In this document: positions 1 to 6,791 of the stretch, piece after piece
How positions within the stretch are numbered: the first letter of the stretch is position 1
Layout: every line of letters starts with the position of its first letter
NCBI GenBank assembly: GCA_003511785.1
Contig: DOIS01000396.1
Coordinates: 1-9,282 of the forward strand
DNA from: Paracoccaceae bacterium
GTDB lineage: Bacteria; Pseudomonadota; Alphaproteobacteria; Rhodobacterales; Rhodobacteraceae
DNA length: 9,282 nucleotides
Direction of reading: 5' to 3'
The notes under the pieces: generated by a model
What the model was told of the DNA's origin: nothing
Databases searched by the model: none
What the model saw: only the letters and a program-made list of their open reading frames with translations
Made by a program: the position numbers and the translations under genes

Positions 1-476
1 TCAAGGCTTAAATTCCCCCCCGGCGCGATCCCCCCGCCGATATAGGCCCCGTCAGTATCCACCACATCAAAGGTGGTGGCGGTGCCGAAATCGACCACGA
101 TCAGGTCGCCCCCGTGCCGGTCGAAGGCCCCGGCGGTGTTCACCAGCCGGTCGGGGCCCACGATCGTGCCCTTGTCCACGCGCGGGTTCACCGGCAGAAG
201 GCAGTCGGGTTTGCCCACCACCATCGGGCGGCAATTGAAGAAGCGGTCGGAGAAGACGCGCAGGTTGAACACGACGCGCGGCACGGTCGAGGAGATGATG
301 ACATCGGTAATGTCCGCCTCGATCCCGTAGTGTTTCACCAGCGTCGCGAACCAGGTGAAATAGGCATCCGCCGTGCGCGCGTGATGAGTCGAGGTGCGCA
401 GGGTGCACAGGAACTCGGACCCGTCCCAGATCGAGAACACGGTATTGGTGTTACCGCAGTCTATGGCCAGAAGCAT
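1..476 (-). CDS. coaX: Type III pantothenate kinase CoaX, 3' end cut by the window edge
   Basis: Phosphorylates pantothenate with ATP, the first committed step of coenzyme A synthesis, in the cytoplasm. 158 residues are visible; family members are about 250-260, so roughly the last 100 lie off the left edge. The N-terminal phosphate-binding motif DCGNTNT is at residues 6-12. The pantothenate-binding motif GPDRLVN and the second acetate/sugar kinase-like motif DFGTATT follow, then GGGIAPG near the edge. The ATG at 476 is chosen because AAGGGGAG (485-492) precedes it by 8 nt and the protein then begins MLLAIDCGNT, typical of the family. It lies 15 nt after birA, and its Shine-Dalgarno overlaps the birA stop codon, so the two are probably co-transcribed. 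Oddity: glycine follows APG where I expect a hydrophobic residue, inside a run of seven C. In alphaproteobacteria an rnj (ribonuclease J) gene often follows; that cannot be seen here. Confidence 0.95.
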   Translation of the reverse strand, partial: MLLAIDCGNTNTVFSIWDGSEFLCTLRTSTHHARTADAYFTWFATLVKHYGIEADITDVIISSTVPRVVFNLRVFSDRFFNCRPMVVGKPDCLLPVNPRVDKGTIVGPDRLVNTAGAFDRHGGDLIVVDFGTATTFDVVDTDGAYIGGGIAPGGNLSL

Positions 477-484
477 TATGCTCG

Positions 485-492
485 CTCCCCTT
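485..492 (-). promoter_or_regulatory. Shine-Dalgarno of coaX overlapping the birA stop codon
   Basis: On the minus strand AAGGGGAG lies 8 nt before the coaX ATG, and its first base is the last base of the birA TGA. It fixes the coaX start at 476 and suggests that ribosomes finishing birA help initiate coaX. Confidence 0.75.
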
Positions 493-1235
493 CAGAAATG
501 GACCTCGGCCGCCGGGATCGCCTCACGCCCCCGCGCGGTGATCAGGACCAGGTTGCCGTCCGCATCCACGCTGTCGAACCGGCCCACCGTCTCGCGGGTC
601 CCGGTGCGCGCGGTCACCGTTTCGCCCAGCCGCGCGGCGCGTTCCAGCCAGAGCGTGCGGATCGGCGCGAAGCCCCGGGCCGAGAAGGTCGCTTCGTGCC
701 GGGCATAGGCAGCGGCCAACTCGGCCAGGAATTCCTCCGGCGTCACCTCAGCCCCGGTCTCGGACAGAAGCGAGACGGGCCGAACGGCCCCCTCCTCCAC
801 CCGGTCGGGCACGCCCGCGAGGTTGACGCCGATGCCTATGGAGAGCCAGTCCATCCGCCCCCCGGCCCCCACGCCTTCCAGCAGGATACCGGCCAGCTTG
901 CCACCGTTGAGCAACACGTCATTGGGCCATTTCAGCGCCAGCCCCTCGGCCCGCCCGGTCACCGCCACGCAGGCATCGAACAGCGCCAGCGCCGCCACGA
1001 AGGAGCGCAGCGCCGCCTGGGCCACGCCGCCCTCGGGTCGCATCACCAGCGTCGCGGCCAGGTTGCCCGGCGGATCGGACCAGGCCCGCCCGCGCCGCGC
1101 GCGGCCCCGGGTCTGCCGGTGCGCCAGGATCCAGACCGGCCCGGTCAACCTCGGCGCGATCCGCGCGGCCTCGTCCAGCGTGCTGTCCACCTCGTCCAGC
1201 ACATGCAGACCGTATCCCTCGGGCCAGGCGTTCAT
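492..1235 (-). CDS. birA: Biotin--[acetyl-CoA-carboxylase] ligase, catalytic-only form
   Basis: Makes biotinyl-5'-AMP from biotin and ATP and transfers biotin to the carrier lysine of acetyl-CoA and other carboxylases. 247 residues. The BPL/LplA catalytic domain starts at the N-terminus with EVDSTLDEA (15-23). The adenylate-binding loop is GRARRGRAW (44-52), where the first part of the more usual GRGRxGRxW has Ala. KWPNDVLLNGGKLAGIL (102-118) holds the conserved active-site lysine. A small C-terminal SH3-like domain covers about 200-247. No N-terminal helix-turn-helix is present, so this is a monofunctional ligase, not an E. coli-type bio repressor. The ATG at 1235 has GAGAAG 5 nt upstream; the open frame continues to 1382 but would overlap the end of nuoN and adds low-complexity Arg/Pro sequence. 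Placement after nuoN and before coaX is, as I recall, common in alphaproteobacteria. Confidence 0.95.
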   Translation of the reverse strand: MNAWPEGYGLHVLDEVDSTLDEAARIAPRLTGPVWILAHRQTRGRARRGRAWSDPPGNLAATLVMRPEGGVAQAALRSFVAALALFDACVAVTGRAEGLALKWPNDVLLNGGKLAGILLEGVGAGGRMDWLSIGIGVNLAGVPDRVEEGAVRPVSLLSETGAEVTPEEFLAELAAAYARHEATFSARGFAPIRTLWLERAARLGETVTARTGTRETVGRFDSVDADGNLVLITARGREAIPAAEVHF

Positions 1236-1240
1236 GGCTT

Positions 1241-1260
1241 CTTCTCTTTGGCAAATACTC
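1241..1260 (-). promoter_or_regulatory. Leader motif with Shine-Dalgarno upstream of birA
   Basis: The minus strand reads GAGTATTTGCCAAAGAGAAG immediately before the birA start, with GAGAAG acting as ribosome-binding site 5 nt from the ATG. It is AT-rich compared with its surroundings. From memory, similar GAGTATTT...CCAAAGAGAAG strings are frequent upstream of genes in Rhodobacterales. That recollection is unverified, and whether the AT-rich half is a promoter -10 region or a repeated leader cannot be told from one copy. Confidence 0.4.
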
Positions 1261-1274
1261 TCGCCGAAGGCACC

Positions 1275-1296
1275 GCGCCCGCCGAATGGCGGGCGC
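1275..1296 (-). other. Perfect 9-bp GC hairpin in the nuoN-birA gap
   Basis: Arms 1275-1283 and 1288-1296 pair perfectly (GCGCCCGCC with GGCGGGCGC) around a 4-nt loop. It is the second hairpin after nuoN in transcription order. No T-run follows it on the minus strand, so it is not a canonical intrinsic terminator. It could stabilise the 3' end of the nuo message, attenuate read-through, or be an intergenic palindromic repeat. Confidence 0.5.
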
Positions 1297-1297
1297 A

Positions 1298-1325
1298 ATA
1301 ATCGGAATCGCGCCGCAGGCGCGGC
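1298..1325 (-). terminator. Possible weak terminator or attenuator after nuoN
   Basis: On the minus strand the hairpin CGCGCC-TGC-GGCGCG (1309-1323) begins 21 nt after the nuoN stop codon and is followed by ATTCCGATTATT, a partly T-rich tail. The stem is strong but the tail is interrupted, so termination would be partial at best. Together with the 9-bp hairpin to its left it makes the only structured gap in the window. It may lower expression of birA-coaX relative to nuo. No measurement supports this; it rests on base pairing only. Confidence 0.35.
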
Positions 1326-1344
1326 CTTTTGACAGCGCGCCGGG

Positions 1345-2784
1345 TCAGTTGACCAGCACCAGCGCCGCCGCTGCCGCGGCACCCTCGACGCCGAACATGT
1401 TGACGATGCCGAGGATCATCACCGCCGCCGAGGCCATCAGGAAGCCCCAGAGCACTTTCGAGCCGCCCCGGTCGAGTTCCTCGCCCTCTTCGCCGAAATA
1501 CATGTAGTAGACGATGCGCAGGTAGTAGAAGGCCCCGATCACGCTGGCCACCACGCCGGCCACGGCCAGCCAGATCAGCCCCGCCTCATAGGCCGCGCGC
1601 AGCACGTAGAGCTTGGCGAAGAAGCCCAGCATCGGCGGCACGCCCGCCAGGCTGAACAGCAGCACCAGCATGGCCAGCGCCTTGCCGGGCTCGCGCTTGG
1701 CATACATGTTGAGCGCGGTGATGTCGGTGACAGGCCGCCCGTCGCGGCTCATCATCAGGATGAAGGCGAAGGTGCCCACGTTCATGGTCACGTAGATCGC
1801 CATGTAGACCAGCATCGCCTGCACCCCCAGCGCGGTGCCTGCGGCGAGGCCCATCATCGCATAGCCCATATGCGCGATCGAGGAATAGGCCATCAGCCGT
1901 TTGATGTCGCGCTGCCCGATCGCCGCGACCCCGCCCAGGAACATGGACAGGAGCGACAGGAAGGCGATGACCTGGCTCCAATCCGCGACCGCGTTGCCGA
2001 AGGCGTCGAACAGAAGCCGCGCGAAGAGGGCCATCGCCGCGACCTTGGGCGCGGTGGCGAAGAAGGCCGTCACCGGGGTGGGCGAGCCCTCGTAGACATC
2101 GGGCGTCCACATGTGGAAAGGAACCGCCGAGACCTTGAAGGCCAGGCCCGAGATCAGGAAGATCAGCCCGAAGAGCAGGCCAAGCGACACCTCGCCATGC
2201 TGCGCCACCTGGACGATGCCGGAAAACAGCGTGGTCCCGGCATAGCCATAGACCAGCGACGCGCCATAGAGCAGCAGGCCCGAGCTGAGCGCGCCCAGCA
2301 CGAAATACTTCAGCCCCGCCTCGGTCGAGCGCGCGCTGTCACGGCGCAGGCTGGCCACGACGTAGAGCGCCAGCGATTGCAGCTCGAGCCCCATGTAGAG
2401 CGCGATCAGGTCGCCGGCCGAGACCATGACCATCATCCCCACCGCGGCAAGCGAGACCAGGACGGGATACTCGAAATGCAGGATCTGGCGCCGCGCCATG
2501 TAGTCCTGGCTCATCACCAGCACGGCGGCGGCCGAAAGCAGGATCGCCACCTTGGCGAAGCGCGAGAAAGCGTCGTCGACGAACATGCCGCCGAAGGCGA
2601 TTGCCGTGCCGCTGGACCGCGTGGCGATCCACACCGCCAGCACCGCCATCAGCGCCGCGGTCAGCCAGACCAGCACGGGCGCCAGCTTGTCCTTGGTCGT
2701 GTAGACCCCCACCAACAGGGCCAGCATGGCCGAGACCGCGAGAACGATCTCCGGCAGGATGACTGTCAGATCAGCCTGGATCAT
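1345..2784 (-). CDS. nuoN: NADH-quinone oxidoreductase subunit N
   Basis: Antiporter-like proton-pumping subunit of complex I in the inner membrane, the one of the three closest to the quinone site. 479 residues, normal length, with about 14 hydrophobic segments. Family landmarks: LELQSLALYV (133-142) with Glu134 in the fifth helix; FKVSAVPFHMWTPDVYEG (216-233) with Lys217 in the broken seventh helix; Lys247 (APKVAAM); RDIKRLMAYSSIAHMGY (292-308); and GVPPMLGFFAKLY (381-393) with Lys391, aligned with the terminal-channel lysine of E. coli NuoN. The ATG at 2784 follows the nuoM stop by 12 nt and has AAGGAG 8 nt upstream. It is the last nuo gene; an alanine-rich C-terminus ends just before the hairpin-containing gap. 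I see no frameshift or missing key residue. Confidence 0.98.
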   Translation of the reverse strand: MIQADLTVILPEIVLAVSAMLALLVGVYTTKDKLAPVLVWLTAALMAVLAVWIATRSSGTAIAFGGMFVDDAFSRFAKVAILLSAAAVLVMSQDYMARRQILHFEYPVLVSLAAVGMMVMVSAGDLIALYMGLELQSLALYVVASLRRDSARSTEAGLKYFVLGALSSGLLLYGASLVYGYAGTTLFSGIVQVAQHGEVSLGLLFGLIFLISGLAFKVSAVPFHMWTPDVYEGSPTPVTAFFATAPKVAAMALFARLLFDAFGNAVADWSQVIAFLSLLSMFLGGVAAIGQRDIKRLMAYSSIAHMGYAMMGLAAGTALGVQAMLVYMAIYVTMNVGTFAFILMMSRDGRPVTDITALNMYAKREPGKALAMLVLLFSLAGVPPMLGFFAKLYVLRAAYEAGLIWLAVAGVVASVIGAFYYLRIVYYMYFGEEGEELDRGGSKVLWGFLMASAAVMILGIVNMFGVEGAAAAAALVLVN

Positions 2785-2796
2785 CTCCTGGGCTCC

Positions 2797-4338
2797 TTAC
2801 TGCGAGGCGATCTGGGTCGCGGCCTCTGCCGCGGCCAGCGCCTGGTCATAGGTTTCGACCAGCGCCGCGGTGGACGGGCCGATGATATCGGTGACGAGCG
2901 CGGGATAGACGCCCAGCCAGAGGGTCATCACGATCAGCGGGGCGAAGACCACGCGCTCGCGCCAGGTCATGTCGGAGATTGTCTTGAGGCTCTCCTTGAT
3001 GAGATCCCCGAACACCACCCGCCGATAGAGCCAGAGCGCGTAGCCCGCCGAGAAGATCACGCCGAGCGCGGCCACCGCCGTCACCCATGTGTTCACCTGG
3101 AAGGCGCCCATCAGGGCCAGGAACTCGCCCACGAACCCGCTGGTGCCCGGCAGGCCCACATTGGCCATGGTGAAGAGCATGAAGACCAGCGCATAGGCGG
3201 GCATCCGGTTCACCAGGCCGCCATAGGCGTCGATCTCGCGCGTGTGCATCCGGTCATAGATCACGCCGACGCAGAGAAAGAGCGCCGCCGAGATGAAGCC
3301 GTGGCTGATCATCTGGAAGATGGCCCCGTCCACGCCCTGTTGGTTGGCGGCGAAGATGCCCATGGTGACGAAGCCCATATGCGCCACCGAGGAATAGGCA
3401 ATGAGTTTCTTCATGTCCTCCTGCACCAGCGCCACGAGCGAGGTGTAAACCACCGCAATCGCGCTCATCCACAGAACCAGCGGCGCCAGCACGTCCGAGC
3501 CCACCGGGAACATCGGCAGCGAGAAGCGCAGGAAGCCGTAGCCGCCCATCTTGAGCAGGATCGCGGCCAGCACGACCGACCCCGCGGTGGGCGCCTGCAC
3601 GTGCGCGTCGGGCAGCCAGGTATGCACCGGCCACATCGGCATCTTCACCGCGAAGGAGGCGAAGAAGGCCAGGAAGAGCAGCGTCTGCATCCCGCCCACG
3701 ACGTGAATGCCCAAGAGCTCGAAATCGGCAAAGCTGAACTGATGCGCCATCAGCGTGGGAATGTCGGTGGTGCCCGCATCCGAATACATGCCGACCATCG
3801 CCACCAGCATCAGCACCGAGCCGAGGAAGGTGTAGAGGAAGAACTTGAAGCTCGCATAGATGCGGTTCGCCCCGCCCCAGATGCCGATGATCAGGAACAT
3901 CGGGATCAGACCGGCCTCGAAGAACAGGTAGAACAGCACCAGGTCCAGCGCCATGAACACGCCCAGCATGAGCGTTTCCAGAAGCAGGAAGGCGATCATG
4001 TATTCCTTGACGCGTGTCTTGACCTCCCAGCTGGCCAGGATGGTGATCGGCATGATGAAGGTGGTAAGCATCACGAACAGGACCGAAATCCCGTCCACAC
4101 CCATCTTGTACTTCAGGCCCATCATCCATTCGGCCTCTTCCACGAACTGGAAGCCGGTGTTCTCGGGATCGAAGCCAAACAGGATGCCCAGGCTCACCAG
4201 GAAGGTGATCGTGGTGGCAAACAGCGCGGCCCACTTGGCGTTGCGCTGCGCGGCCTCGTCCTCGCCCCGCAAGAAGACGGCCAGGATCAGGGCGGCCAAC
4301 GCGGGGATGAAGGTGACGATCGAAAGAAGGTTGTCCAT
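2797..4338 (-). CDS. nuoM: NADH-quinone oxidoreductase subunit M
   Basis: Middle antiporter-like proton-pumping subunit of complex I. 513 residues from the ATG, with about 14 membrane segments. Key residues: Glu141 in FFEAGLIPMFL (helix 5); Lys232 in VKMPMWPVHTWLPDAHVQAP (231-250); Lys263 in LLKMGGYGF; EDMKKLIAYSSVAHMGF (307-323); and Glu405 in GFVGEF, which corresponds to the functionally essential Glu407 of E. coli NuoM. Start choice: a GTG at 4341 lies one codon upstream, but AGGGGAG (4346-4352) is 7 nt from the ATG and only 4 nt from the GTG, so the ATG is preferred. The ATG shares one base with the nuoL stop (TGATG), implying translational coupling. The C-terminal tail (about 490-513) is alanine-rich and hydrophilic. 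nuoN follows after 12 nt. Confidence 0.98.
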   Translation of the reverse strand: MDNLLSIVTFIPALAALILAVFLRGEDEAAQRNAKWAALFATTITFLVSLGILFGFDPENTGFQFVEEAEWMMGLKYKMGVDGISVLFVMLTTFIMPITILASWEVKTRVKEYMIAFLLLETLMLGVFMALDLVLFYLFFEAGLIPMFLIIGIWGGANRIYASFKFFLYTFLGSVLMLVAMVGMYSDAGTTDIPTLMAHQFSFADFELLGIHVVGGMQTLLFLAFFASFAVKMPMWPVHTWLPDAHVQAPTAGSVVLAAILLKMGGYGFLRFSLPMFPVGSDVLAPLVLWMSAIAVVYTSLVALVQEDMKKLIAYSSVAHMGFVTMGIFAANQQGVDGAIFQMISHGFISAALFLCVGVIYDRMHTREIDAYGGLVNRMPAYALVFMLFTMANVGLPGTSGFVGEFLALMGAFQVNTWVTAVAALGVIFSAGYALWLYRRVVFGDLIKESLKTISDMTWRERVVFAPLIVMTLWLGVYPALVTDIIGPSTAALVETYDQALAAAEAATQIASQ

Positions 4339-6410
4339 CACTGCGCTCCCCTGCCGATGGTCATCCAGGTGACGAGGGCGGCGATGCCCAGCACCATCCA
4401 GAAGGCATAGGTGAAGATGTATCCCGACTGGGCCCGGCCCGCGAGCCGGGTGAAGAAGGGCACGATGCCCATGGCCACGCCGTTGACCGCCCCGTCGATG
4501 GTGGACCCGTCACCGTGCTTCCACAGGAAGCGGCCGATGAACAGGGCGGGTTTGACGAAGATCGCGTCGTAGAGCTCGTCGAAATACCACTTGTTCCAGA
4601 GGAACAGGTAGAGGGGACGCTGGGTCTCGGCCAGGCGCCGGGGCATGGACGGGTTCAGCAGGTAGAACCAGACCGCCACGGCCAAGCCGATCAGCATGGC
4701 GATGAAGGGCGAGAGTTTCACCCAGGTCGGCACGTAATGCGCGTCATGCAGCACGTGGTTGTCGGGGGCCACATAGATGCCGCCCTCGCCTGGCGCGCCG
4801 CCGAATCTGTATTTTAGCTCGGACGCCTTGGGGTTCGCCTCGGCATAGGCCGCAGCCTCCTCGGCGCCGACCTGTTCATAGGGGGTGCCGAAGAACTTGG
4901 CGACCTCGTTGGTCTTGCCGAAGAAATCCGAATACCAGATCATCCCGGCGAAGATGGCGCCCAGGCTCAGCACGCCCAGCGGCGCCAGCATGGTCCAGGG
5001 GCTTTCATGCGCATGCTCATGGGTGTGCCGGTCGCCGCGCTGCTGCCCGAAGAAGGTCAGGAAGATCAGACGCCAGGAATAGAACGAGGTGAAGAGCGCG
5101 GCGATCACCAGCAGCCAGAAGGCATAGCCGCCCTGGGTTCCGGCATAGGCGCCCTCGATCACAGCATCCTTCGAGGCGAAACCGGCAAAGCCGATCCAGC
5201 CGGTCAGCGGGATGCCCACGCCGGTGATCGCCAGCGTGCCGATCATCATCGCCCAGAAGGTATAGGGGATCTTCTTCCGCAGCCCGCCGTAGTTGGTCAT
5301 GTCCTGCTCGTGATGCATCGCGTGGATGACCGAGCCCGCGCCGAGAAACAGCAGTGCCTTGAAGAAGGCGTGGGTGAACAGGTGGAACATCGCCGCCGAG
5401 TAGAGACCCACGCCGGCGGCCACGAACATGTAGCCCAGCTGCGAACAGGTCGAATAGGCGATGACGCGCTTGATGTCGGTCTGCACAAGACCCACGGTCG
5501 CGGCGAAGAAGGCCGTCGTCGCGCCCAGCACCGTGATGAACATGGCCGCGCCATCCGCGAACTCGTAAAGCGGCGACATCCGGCAAACCAGGAATACGCC
5601 CGCCGTGACCATGGTCGCGGCGTGGATCAGCGCCGACACCGGGGTCGGACCCTCCATCGCGTCGGGCAACCAAGTGTGCAGCAGAAGCTGCGCCGACTTG
5701 CCCATCGCCCCGATGAAGAGCAGCACGCCCACCACCTCGACCGCGTTCCACTCGGCCCAGAGGAAGGTGATCTGGGTCTCGGCCAGGCGCGGCGTCTCGG
5801 CGAAGATGTCGTCGAAGTTGATCGAGTCCACCAGGAAGAACAGTGCGAAGATCCCCAGCGCGAAGCCGAAATCGCCCACCCGGTTGACGATGAACGCCTT
5901 CATCGCCGCCGCGTTGGCCGAAGGTTTGCGATAGTAGAAGCCGATCAGCAGGTAGGAGGCGACGCCCACGCCCTCCCAGCCGAAGAACATCTGCACCAGG
6001 TTGTCGGCGGTCACCAGCATCAGCATGGCGAAGGTGAAGAAGGACAGGTAGGCGAAGAAACGGGGGCGATAGCTTTCGCCCTCCTTGAAGTTCCCGTCAT
6101 GCGCCATGTAACCGAAGCTGTAGAGATGCACGAGCGCCGAGACCGTGGTCACGACGATCAGCATGATCGCGGTCAGCCGGTCCATGCGAATGGCCCACTC
6201 GGTGGCCAGGCTGCCGCTTTCGATGAAGCGCAGCACCGGGATCGACTCGGTCACGCCGTCGAAGGCGAAGAACACGATCCAGGACAGAACGCAGGCGAGG
6301 AAAAGCAGGCCCGTGGCCACCCATTGCGCGGCGGTCTCGCCGATGAATTTCCAGCCGAAGCCGCAGATCAGCGCACCGGCCAGCGGGGCGAAGAGGATGA
6401 TGGTTTCCAT
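4338..6410 (-). CDS. nuoL: NADH-quinone oxidoreductase subunit L
   Basis: Distal antiporter-like proton pump of complex I; in known structures its C-terminal part forms the long lateral helix that runs along M and N. 690 residues, against 613 in E. coli; I recall a similarly long form in Paracoccus. Key residues: Glu146 in GWEGVGVASYLL (144-155), Lys238 in GKSAQLLLHTWLPDAMEGPTP (237-257), TDIKRVIAYSTCSQLGY (311-327), Lys351 in AFFKALLF, and Lys414 in FASKDAVIEG (aligned with E. coli Lys399). Residues 462-473 are a His-rich loop (HTHEHAHESPW). About 495-565 is a soluble, partly acidic stretch before a hydrophobic segment at about 567-585; the lateral helix region and a final membrane helix (about 665-685) follow. 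The ATG at 6410 is 6 nt after nuoK, with a weak ribosome-binding site (AAGAGA), so translation probably depends on nuoK. The stop overlaps nuoM. Confidence 0.98.
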   Translation of the reverse strand: METIILFAPLAGALICGFGWKFIGETAAQWVATGLLFLACVLSWIVFFAFDGVTESIPVLRFIESGSLATEWAIRMDRLTAIMLIVVTTVSALVHLYSFGYMAHDGNFKEGESYRPRFFAYLSFFTFAMLMLVTADNLVQMFFGWEGVGVASYLLIGFYYRKPSANAAAMKAFIVNRVGDFGFALGIFALFFLVDSINFDDIFAETPRLAETQITFLWAEWNAVEVVGVLLFIGAMGKSAQLLLHTWLPDAMEGPTPVSALIHAATMVTAGVFLVCRMSPLYEFADGAAMFITVLGATTAFFAATVGLVQTDIKRVIAYSTCSQLGYMFVAAGVGLYSAAMFHLFTHAFFKALLFLGAGSVIHAMHHEQDMTNYGGLRKKIPYTFWAMMIGTLAITGVGIPLTGWIGFAGFASKDAVIEGAYAGTQGGYAFWLLVIAALFTSFYSWRLIFLTFFGQQRGDRHTHEHAHESPWTMLAPLGVLSLGAIFAGMIWYSDFFGKTNEVAKFFGTPYEQVGAEEAAAYAEANPKASELKYRFGGAPGEGGIYVAPDNHVLHDAHYVPTWVKLSPFIAMLIGLAVAVWFYLLNPSMPRRLAETQRPLYLFLWNKWYFDELYDAIFVKPALFIGRFLWKHGDGSTIDGAVNGVAMGIVPFFTRLAGRAQSGYIFTYAFWMVLGIAALVTWMTIGRGAQ
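4346..4352 (-). promoter_or_regulatory. Shine-Dalgarno that decides the nuoM start
   Basis: AGGGGAG on the minus strand, inside the end of nuoL. Spacing is 7 nt to the ATG at 4338 and 4 nt to the GTG at 4341, which favours the ATG. Confidence 0.75.
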
Positions 6411-6416
6411 GGTCTC

Positions 6417-6722
6417 TTACCCCTTCATCACGTTGACGTCTTCGACCGCGATGGTGCCGCGGTTGCGGAAGAAGCAGACCAGGATCGCCAGCCCGATCGC
6501 GGCCTCGGCGGCGGCCACGGTCAGCACGAAGAGCGTGAAGACCTGCCCCACCAGGTCGCCCAGAAAGGCCGAGAAGGCGACGAGGTTGATGTTCACCGCC
6601 AACAGCATCAGCTCGATGCTCATCAGCAGGATGATCACGTTCTTGCGGTTCAGGAAGAGGCCGAAGATACCGATGACAAACAGCGTCGCCGCCACTGTCA
6701 GGTAGTGTTCCAAACCAATCAT
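6417..6722 (-). CDS. nuoK: NADH-quinone oxidoreductase subunit K
   Basis: Small inner-membrane subunit of complex I, homologous to mitochondrial ND4L, which with NuoJ forms part of the proton path between the quinone cavity and the antiporter subunits. 101 residues, the standard length, with three membrane helices (about 5-22, 28-50, 60-84). The two conserved buried glutamates are present: Glu37 in SIELMLLAVNINLV and Glu73 in AAAEAAIGLAI, matching E. coli Glu36 and Glu72. Cytoplasmic loop FLNRKN (23-28) is typical. The ATG at 6722 has GAGGGA 4 nt upstream. It is preceded by a 69-nt gap after nuoJ, the longest spacing between nuo genes in the window, and followed by nuoL after 6 nt. Confidence 0.98.
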   Translation of the reverse strand: MIGLEHYLTVAATLFVIGIFGLFLNRKNVIILLMSIELMLLAVNINLVAFSAFLGDLVGQVFTLFVLTVAAAEAAIGLAILVCFFRNRGTIAVEDVNVMKG

Positions 6723-6791
6723 GTCGTCCCTCGGTTTCTTTGTGTCCGCCCGGCTCTGCGGCCCGGCGATTGTCGTTCGGACGGGCGCGGC
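6723..6791 (-). other. 69-nt gap between nuoJ and nuoK with a short direct repeat
   Basis: This gap contrasts with the overlapping or nearly touching neighbours. It holds two direct copies of GCCGGGC (minus strand; 6748-6754 and 6761-6767) and the nuoK Shine-Dalgarno at its left end. I see only a 5-bp long-loop inverted repeat, and no convincing terminator, promoter or open frame. Confidence 0.45.

Noticed and set aside
114..1301. 395-codon plus-strand open frame opposite coaX and birA
   Set aside because: Antisense shadow with Arg/His/Pro/Gly-rich composition; both opposing genes carry clear catalytic motifs.
1312..1330. Plus-strand hairpin followed by CTTTT, resembling an intrinsic terminator for rightward transcription
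   Set aside because: No plus-strand gene precedes it in the window, the stem is short (5 bp) and the T-run is only four bases.
1236..1382. Longer birA start at 1382
   Set aside because: The 49 extra residues are Arg/Ala/Pro-rich, overlap the end of nuoN and run through the hairpin region; the ATG at 1235 has a good ribosome-binding site and gives the normal N-terminus.
4339..4341. GTG start of nuoM one codon upstream
   Set aside because: Spacing of 4 nt to the Shine-Dalgarno is poor compared with 7 nt for the adjacent ATG.
1870..4410. 846-codon plus-strand open frame opposite nuoN and nuoM
   Set aside because: It is the antisense shadow of two well-conserved membrane-protein genes. Its translation is His/Arg/Gln/Glu-rich low-complexity sequence with no domain, and it crosses the nuoM-nuoN junction. 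GC-rich codon bias on the other strand explains the lack of stops.
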